Assembly: GCF_023091745.1 (NCBI RefSeq)
Contig: NW_026291482.1
Coordinates: 124,001-188,000 of the forward strand
Length of the DNA: 64,000 nt
Direction of reading: 5' to 3'
DNA from: Budorcas taxicolor
Taxonomy: Eukaryota > Chordata > Mammalia > Artiodactyla > Bovidae
Positions 57,487 to 64,000 of the stretch are shown one piece after another. How positions within the stretch are numbered: the stretch's first letter is position 1; every line of letters starts with the position of its first letter. The position numbers and the translations under genes were made by a program. Under the pieces are notes generated by a model, which made no database searches, was not told the origin of the DNA, and saw only the letters and a program-made list of their open reading frames with translations.

Positions 57487-60140
57487 GCTTTCCCACAGGG
57501 CTGTGCCACGTGCCACTTTGCTGTGAGTCGATCTTCTGCGTGAAAGACGAGCCAGTGAAGGGAAACGAGGTTCCTCTGGAATGGACTGAGACATCTGGGG
57601 GACTCTTGGAATGGTGGCACGACCCTGGAGTTCCTCTCGCCGTTCCTGTTGAGAGGGCCTCCTCTTGAGATTCGTCGGGAACGCCGGGAACTCTTTCCCG
57701 ACGAAGCGGGGAAAGGATCCCTCATCTCGAGCTACGAGGCGGAAACGGGGCTCCTATGGATGTGGGCGGGACCCTCGTGATTCCTCTCGAGTGGAGACGG
57801 GTATGTCGGGGAACTTCTTGATTTGCACCAAGGGTGTGAAGGACCCTTTCGAAGTTCCAGAGGTGACGTGTGATCAGCCTCGAGACGCCTCATCGGAAAT
57901 GGGCCTCATCTCGCCTGGAGGGGAGAACCTCCTGGATTTTCTCGAGTTGCGGCAGGTCTTCTCGAGTTACGACGGGGACCTCAGGGACCCGCTCTGGTGG
58001 CCTCAGGAAAGGCCAGTCCCCATGCGAGTTGCTAGGGGACCTCTCGGGATTCCTCTCCCGTCCATGCCGGGGCCTCAGTACTTGTGTGGAGTCGGGGCCG
58101 GAACCTGAGGATTCCTCTCCAGTGTTGCCATGGGTCTTGGGGTGCTTCTGAGTCTCCCCAGGGGAGTCAGGCCTCGTCTCGAGTGGGGGCATGCACGTGC
58201 GCTTTCCTCCCGAGCTGCAGCAGTAGTGTCACGCTTCCTGTCACGTGGATCAAGGGATCTGTGGCTTTCCCTCGAGGCTGTCCCTCGAGGCTTTCCCACG
58301 AGGCTTTCCCACAGGGCTGTGCCACGTGCCACCTTGGTGTGAGTCGATCCTCGGCGTGAAAGACGAGCCGGTGAAGGGAAAAGAGGTTCCTCTGGAATGG
58401 ACTGAGACATCTGGGGGACTCTTGGAATGGTGGCACGACCCTGGAGTTCCTCTCGCCGTTCCTGTTGAGAGGGCCTCCTCTTGAGATGCGACGGGAACGC
58501 CGGGAACTCTTTCCCGACGAAGCAGGGAAAGGATCCCTCATCTCGAGCTACGAGGCGGAAACGGGGCTCCTCTGGATGTGGGCGGGACCCTCGTGATTCC
58601 TCTCGAGTGGAGACGGGTATGTCGGGGAACTTCTTGATTTGCACCAAGGGTGTGAAGGACCCTTTCGAAGTTCCAGAGGTGAGGTGTGATCAGCCTCGAG
58701 ACGCCTCAGCGGAAATGGGCCTCATCTCGCCTGGAGGGGAGAACCTCCTGGATTTTCTCGAGTTGCGGCAGGTCTTCTCGAGTTACGACGGGGACCTCAG
58801 GGACCCGCTCTGGTGGCCTCAGGAAAGGCCAGTCCCCATGCGAGTTGCTAGGGGACCTCTCGGGATTCCTCTCCCGTCCATGCCGGGGCCTCAGTCCTTG
58901 TGTGGAGTCGGGGCCGGAACCTGAGGATTCCTCTCCAGTGTTGCCATGGGTCTTGGGGTGCTTCTGAGTCTCCCCAGGGGAGTCAGGCCTCGTCTCGAGT
59001 GGGGGCATGCACGTGCGCTTTCCTCCCGAGCTGCAGCAGTAGTGTCACGCTTCCTGTCACGTGGATCAAGGGATCTGTGGCTTTCCCTCGAGGCTGTCCC
59101 ACAGGGCTGTGCCACGTGCCACCTTGGTGTGAGTCGATCCTCGGCGTGAAAGACGAGCCGGTGAAGGGAAAAGAGGTTCCTCTGGAATGGCCTGAGACAT
59201 CTGGGGGACTCTTGGAATGGTGGCACGACCCTGGAGTTCCTCTCGCCGTTCCTGTTGAGAGGGCCTCCTCTTGAGATGCGTCGGGAACGCCGGGAACTCT
59301 TTCCCGACGAAGCAGGGAAAGGATCCCTCATCTCGAGCTACGAGGCGGAAACGGGGCTCCTCTGGATGTGGGCGGGACCCTCGTGATTCCTCTCGAGTGG
59401 AGACGGGTATGTCGGGGAACTTCTTGATTTGCCCCAAGGGTGTGAAGGACCCTTTCGAAGTTACAGAGGTGAGGTGTGATCAGCCTCGAGACGCCTCAGC
59501 GGAAATGGGCCTCATCTCGCCTGGAGGGGAGAACCTCCTGGATTTTCTCGAGTTGCGGCAGGTCTTCCCGAGTTACGAAGGGGACCTCAGGAACCCGCTC
59601 TGGTGGCCTCAGGAAAGGCCAGTCCCCATGCGAGTTGCTAGGGGACCTCTCGGGATTCCTCTCCCGTCCATGCCGGGGCCTCAGTCCTTGTGTGGAGTCG
59701 GGGCCGGAACCTGAGGATTCCTCTCCAGTGTTGCCATGGATCTTGGGGTGCTTCTGAGTCTCCCCAGGGGAGTAAGGCCTCGTCTCTAGTGGGGGCATGC
59801 ACGTGCGCTTTCCTCCCGAGCTGCAGCAGTAGTGTCACGCTTCCTGTCACGTGGATCAAGGGATCTGTGGCTTTCCCTCGAGACTGTCCCTCGAGGCTTT
59901 CCCATGAGGCTTTCCCACAGGGCTGTGCCACGTGCCACTTTGGTGTGAGTCGATCCTCGGCGTGAAAGACGAGCCAGTGAAGGGAAAAGAGGTTCCTCTG
60001 GAATGGACTGAGACATCTGGGGGACTCTTGGAATGGTGGCACGACCCTGGAGTTCCTCTCGCCGTTCCTGTTGAGAGGGCCTCCTCTTGAGATGCGACGG
60101 GAACGCCGGGAACTCTTTCCCGACGAAGCGGGGAAAGGAT
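57487..60140. repeat. Tetrameric duplication, copy 2, incomplete (period 3238)
   Basis: This is the downstream copy of the 3238-bp unit. It matches through about 60.1 kb and then switches to the ggatccgtcatc type (near 60140) where copy 1 has ggatccctcatc (near 56900). Singletons such as gagactgtccc at 59881 and the absence of the gatcctagg mark of copy 1 (near 56714) separate the copies. Confidence 0.84.
59097..59110. other. 26-bp deletion of two 13-bp subunits, occurrence 2
   Basis: This is identical in position and extent to the deletion at 55859, exactly 3238 bp away. It lies within the duplicated tetramer and was therefore most simply copied with it, not formed independently. Confidence 0.92.
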
Positions 60141-62534
60141 CCGTCATCTCGAGCTACGAGGCGGAAACGGGGCTCCTCTGGATGTGGGCGGGACCCTCGT
60201 GATTCCTCTCGAGTGGAGACGGGTATGTCGGGGAACTTCTTGATTTGCACCAAGGGTGTGAAGGACCCTTTCGAAGTTCCAGAGGTGACGTGTGATCAGC
60301 CTCGAGACGCCTCAGCGGAAATGGGCCTCATCTCGCCTGGAGGGGAGAACCTCCTGGATTTTCTCGAGTTGCGGCAGGTCTTCTCGAGTTACGAAGGGGA
60401 CCTCAGGGACCCGCTCTGGTGGCCTCAGGGAAGGCCAGTCCCCATGCGAGTTGCTAGGGGACCTCTCGGGATTCCTCTCCCGTCCATGCCGGGGCCTCAG
60501 TCCTTGTGTGGAGTCTGGGCCGTAACCTGAGGATTCCTCTCCAGTGTTGCCATGGATCTTGGGGTGCTTCTGAGTCTCCCCAGGGGAGTCAGGCCTCGTC
60601 TCGAGTGGGGGCATGCACGTGCGCTTTCCTCCCGAGCTGCAGCAGTAGTGTCACGCTTCCTGTCACGTGGATCAAGGGATCTGTGGCTTTCCCTCGAGGC
60701 TGTCCCTTGAGGCTTTCCCACGAGGCTTTCCCACAGGGCTGTGCCACGTGCCACTTTGGTGTGAGTCGATCCTCGGCGTGAAAGACGAGCCAGTGAAGGG
60801 AAAAGAGGTTCCTCTGGAATGGACTGAGACATCTGGGGGACTCTTGGAATGGTGGCACGACCCTGGAGTTCCTCTCGCCGTTCCTGTTGAGAGGGCCTCC
60901 TCTTGAGATGCGACGGGAACGCCGGGAACTCTTTCCCGACGAAGCAGGGAAAGGATCCCTCATCTCGAGCTACGAGGCGGAAACGGGGCTCCTCTGGATG
61001 TGGGCGGGACCCTCGTGATTCCTCTCGAGTGCAGACGGGTATGTCGGGGAACTTCTTGATTTGCCCCAAGGGTGTGAAGGACTCTTGCGAAGTTCCAGAG
61101 GTGAGGTGTGATCAGCCTCGAGACGCCTCAGCGGAAATGGGCCTCATCTCGCCTGGAGGGGAGAACCTCCTGGATTTTCTCGAGTTGCGGCAGGTCTTCT
61201 CGAGTTACGACGGGGACCTCAGGGACCCGCTCTGGTGGCCTCAGGAAAGGCCAGTCCCCATGCGAGTTGCTAGGGGACCTCTCGGGATTCCTCTCCCGTC
61301 CATGCCGGGGCCTCAGTCCTTGTGTGGAGTCGGGGCCGGAACGTGAGGATTCCTCTCCATTGTTGCCATGGATCTTGGGGTGCTTCTGAGTCTCCCCAGG
61401 GGAGTCAGGCCTCGTCTCGAGTGGGGGCATGCACGTGCGCTTTCCTCCCGAGCTGCAGCAGTAGTGTCACGCTTCCTGTCACGTGGATCAAGGGATCTGT
61501 GGCTTTCCCTCGAGGCTTTCCCTCGAGGCTTTCCCACGAGGCTTTCCCACAGGGCTGTGCCACGTACCACCTTGGTGTGAGTCAATCCTCGGCGTGAAAG
61601 ACGAGCCGGTGAAGGGAAAAGAGGTTCCTCTGGAATGGACTGAGACATCTGGGGGACTCTTGGAATGGTGGCACGACCCTGGAGTTCCTCTCGCCGTTCC
61701 TGTTGAGAGGGCCTCCCCTTGAGATGCGACGGGAACGCCGGGAACTCTTTCCCGACGAAGCGGGGAAAGGATCCGTCATCTCGAGCTACGAGGCGGAAAC
61801 GGGGCTCCTCTGGATGTGGGCGGGACCCTCGTGATTCCTCTCGAGTGGAGACGGGTATGTCGGGGAACTTCTTGATTTGCACCAAGGGTGTGAAGGACCC
61901 TTTCGAAGTTCCAGAGGTGACGTGTGATCAGCCTCGAGACGCCTCAGCGGAAATGGGCCTCATCTCGCCTGGAGGGGAGAACCTCCTGGATTTTCTCGAG
62001 TTGCGGCAGGTCTTCTCGAGTTACGAAGGGGACCTCAGGGACCCGCTCTGGTGGCCTCAGGGAAGGCCAGTCCCCATGCGAGTTGCTAGGGGACCTCTCG
62101 GGATTCCTCTCCCGTCCATGCCGGGGCCTCAGTCCTTGTGTGGAGTCGGGTTCGGAACCTGAGGATTCCTTTCCAGTGTTGCCATGGATCTTGGGGTGCT
62201 TCTGAGTCTCCCCAGGGGAGTCAGGCCTCGTCTCGAGTGGGGGCATGCACGTGCGCTTTCCTCCCGAGCTGCAGCAGTAGTGTCACGCTTCCTGTCACGT
62301 GGTTCAAGGGATCTGTGGCTTTCCCTCGAGGCTGTCCCTCGAGGCTTTCCCACGAGGCTTTCCCACAGGGCTGTGCCACGTGCCTCCTTGGTGTGAGTCG
62401 ATCCTCGGCGTGAAAGACGAGCCGGTGAAGGGAAAAGAGGTTCCTCTGGAATGGCCTGAGACATCTGGGGGACTCTTGGAATGGTGGCACGACCCTGGAG
62501 TTCCTCTCGCCGTTCCTGTTGAGAGGGCCTCCTC
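59271..62534. repeat. Tetrameric duplication, copy 1 (period 3264)
   Basis: Marks here recur 3264 bp downstream: gttacagagg (59460/62724), tcttcccgagt with aggaacccg (59565/62829), gtaaggcctcgtctctag (59771/63035), A59883/A63147 (gagactgtccc), ggatccgtcatc (60138/63402), gtctgggccgtaacc (60512/63776) and gtcccttgagg (60703/63967). The unit therefore overlaps the 3238-bp duplication. Confidence 0.86.
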
Positions 62535-64000
62535 TTGAGATGCGTCGGGAACGCCGGGAACTCTTTCCCGACGAAGCAGGGAAAGGATCCCTCATCTCGA
62601 GCTACGAGGCGGAAACGGGGCTCCTCTGGATGTGGGCGGGACCCTCGTGATTCCTCTCGAGTGGAGACGGGTATGTCGGGGAACTTCTTGATTTGCCCCA
62701 AGGGTGTGAAGGACCCTTTCGAAGTTACAGAGGTGAGGTGTGATCAGCCTCGAGACGCCTCAGCGGAAATGGGCCTCATCTCGCCTGGAGGGGAGAACCT
62801 CCTGGATTTTCTCGAGTTGCGGCAGGTCTTCCCGAGTTACGAAGGGGACCTCAGGAACCCGCTCTGGTGGCCTCAGGAAAGGCCAGTCCCCATGCGAGTT
62901 GCTAGGGGACCTCTCGGGATTCCTCTCCCGTCCATGCCGGGGCCTCAGTCCTTGTGTGGAGTCGGGGCCGGAACCTGAGGATTCCTCTCCAGTGTTGCCA
63001 TGGATCTTGGGGTGCTTCTGAGTCTCCCCAGGGGAGTAAGGCCTCGTCTCTAGTGGGGGCATGCACGTGCGCTTTCCTCCCGAGCTGCAGCAGTAGTGTC
63101 ACGCTTCCTGTCACGTGGATCAAGGGATCTGTGGCTTTCCCTCGAGACTGTCCCTCGAGGCTTTCCCATGAGGCTTTCCCACAGGGCTGTGCCACGTGCC
63201 ACTTTGGTGTGAGTCGATCCTCGGCGTGAAAGACGAGCCAGTGAAGGGAAAAGAGGTTCCTCTGGAATGGACTGAGACATCTGGGGGACTCTTGGAATGG
63301 TGGCACGACCCTGGAGTTCCTCTCGCCGTTCCTGTTGAGAGGGCCTCCTCTTGAGATGCGACGGGAACGCCGGGAACTCTTTCCCGACGAAGCGGGGAAA
63401 GGATCCGTCATCTCGAGCTACGAGGCGGAAACGGGGCTCCTCTGGATGTGGGCGGGACCCTCGTGATTCCTCTCGAGTGGAGACGGGTATGTCGGGGAAC
63501 TTCTTGATTTGCACCAAGGGTGTGAAGGACCCTTTCGAAGTTCCAGAGGTGACGTGTGATCAGCCTCGAGACGCCTCAGCGGAAATGGGCCTCATCTCGC
63601 CTGGAGGGGAGAACCTCCTGGATTTTCTCGAGTTGCGGCAGGTCTTCTCGAGTTACGAAGGGGACCTCAGGGACCCGCTCTGGTGGCCTCAGGGAAGGCC
63701 AGTCCCCATGCGAGTTGCTAGGGGACCTCTCGGGATTCCTCTCCCGTCCATGCCGGGGCCTCAGTCCTTGTGTGGAGTCTGGGCCGTAACCTGAGGATTC
63801 CTCTCCAGTGTTGCCATGGATCTTGGGGTGCTTCTGAGTCTCCCCAGGGGAGTCAGGCCTCGTCTCGAGTGGGGGCATGCACGTGCGCTTTCCTCCCGAG
63901 CTGCAGCAGTAGTGTCACGCTTCCTGTCACGTGGATCAAGGGATCTGTGGCTTTCCCTCGAGGCTGTCCCTTGAGGCTTTCCCACGAGGCTTTCCCACAG
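62535..64000. repeat. Tetrameric duplication, copy 2, cut by window edge (period 3264)
   Basis: The second copy matches 59271-60736 at every diagnostic site seen and runs out of the window still matching, so the duplication and the array extend to the right. The last 650 bp (63351-64000) form an incomplete monomer. Confidence 0.85.

Larger units (their letters stand above)
1..64000. repeat. 816-bp satellite array, ruminant (sheep/goat-type) satellite I
   Basis: The same sequence recurs every 816 bp from end to end, always in the same orientation. Complete monomers start at 579 and then every 816 bp except where indels shift the register. The off-register starts are 8738, 9555, 12818, 16897, 19344, 20159, 22606, 35660, 49531, 56033 and 59271. 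Summing the intervals gives 62772 bp for 77 monomers, which is 60 bp less than 77 x 816. That difference is fully explained by seven register-changing single-base deletions (five of them copies of one -1 G event), one single-base insertion, one double deletion and two 26-bp deletions. The monomer length, CpG richness and degenerate ~31-bp substructure agree with caprine/ovine satellite I, a (peri)centromeric satellite related to the ~1.4-kb cattle 1.715 satellite. The tandem array is directly visible; the family name rests on recall. No unique DNA interrupts it. Confidence 0.93.
43950..64000. repeat. Right-hand satellite subfamily
   Basis: From about 43955 monomers read gacgggtatgtcgg where those to the left read gacggctaggtcgg. 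From 44491 they read ggtgtgagtcg (or gctgtgagtcg) in place of ggtgggagtcg. Sequence divergence between neighbours is visibly higher than at 22-31 kb. Further subtypes appear only here: cacgaaagg with acgaagggg, ggatccgtcatc, tcttcccgagt with aggaacccg, and the cactttgctgtgag type. One tract near 53.6-54.0 kb is left-type. Confidence 0.85.

Noticed and set aside
1..64000. CRISPR array or bacterial repeat region
   Set aside because: Repeats are directly contiguous 816-bp units without unique spacers, and no associated genes are present. Composition and subrepeats fit a mammalian satellite.
1..64000. Ribosomal DNA or another tandem gene cluster
   Set aside because: The 816-bp unit contains no conserved rRNA, 5S, tRNA or histone sequence that I recognise, and no polymerase III box pair.

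Overview
The whole 64 kb window is one uninterrupted head-to-tail array of a tandem satellite repeat with a basic monomer of 816 bp. No conventional gene, RNA gene, transposon or unique sequence is visible. Taking each monomer to begin at the motif ttgagatgcgacggga (first seen at 579), there are 77 complete monomers (579-63350), flanked by 578 bp of a partial monomer on the left and 650 bp on the right. All are in the same orientation. The 816 bp length, the GC- and CpG-rich composition and the recurring tcctctcgagt-like subrepeats on a ~31 bp spacing match what I know of ruminant satellite I, in its sheep/goat (Caprinae) form; the cattle relative has a longer monomer of about 1.4 kb. The likeliest source is therefore pericentromeric or centromeric DNA of a sheep or goat chromosome. 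This assignment comes from recalled family knowledge and was not checked by a search.

Layout. (1) 1 to ~5.9 kb: a 3-monomer higher-order repeat (HOR, period 2448). (2) ~5.9-10.4 kb: loosely organised monomers, including one -1 and one +1 indel. (3) 10.4-18.5 kb: a 5-monomer HOR (period 4079). (4) 16.1-22.6 kb: a 4-monomer HOR (period 3262) overlapping the pentamer, built around a marked monomer haplotype with a 1-bp deletion. (5) ~22.6-31 kb: a highly homogenised stretch ending in a dimeric pattern (period 1632). (6) 31-43.9 kb: a patchwork of single-monomer duplications, a dimer, a trimer and a 6-monomer spaced copy. (7) 43.9-64 kb: a second, more diverged subfamily (ggtatgtcgg and ggtgtgagtcg variants) with dimers (1632/1631) and two overlapping 4-monomer duplications (periods 3238 and 3264). 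The 3238 period is short because one of its monomers lacks exactly two 13-bp subunits.

Interpretation. Many open reading frames of 65-250 codons exist on both strands, but they overlap each other in every frame, recur every 816 bp and resemble no protein family I know. They arise because 816 is a multiple of 3 and the sequence is GC-rich, so I annotate none as genes. The biological content is structural: satellite turnover by unequal exchange, CpG decay, a conserved small hairpin that overlaps a degenerate CENP-B-box-like sequence, and three CACGTG sites per monomer.
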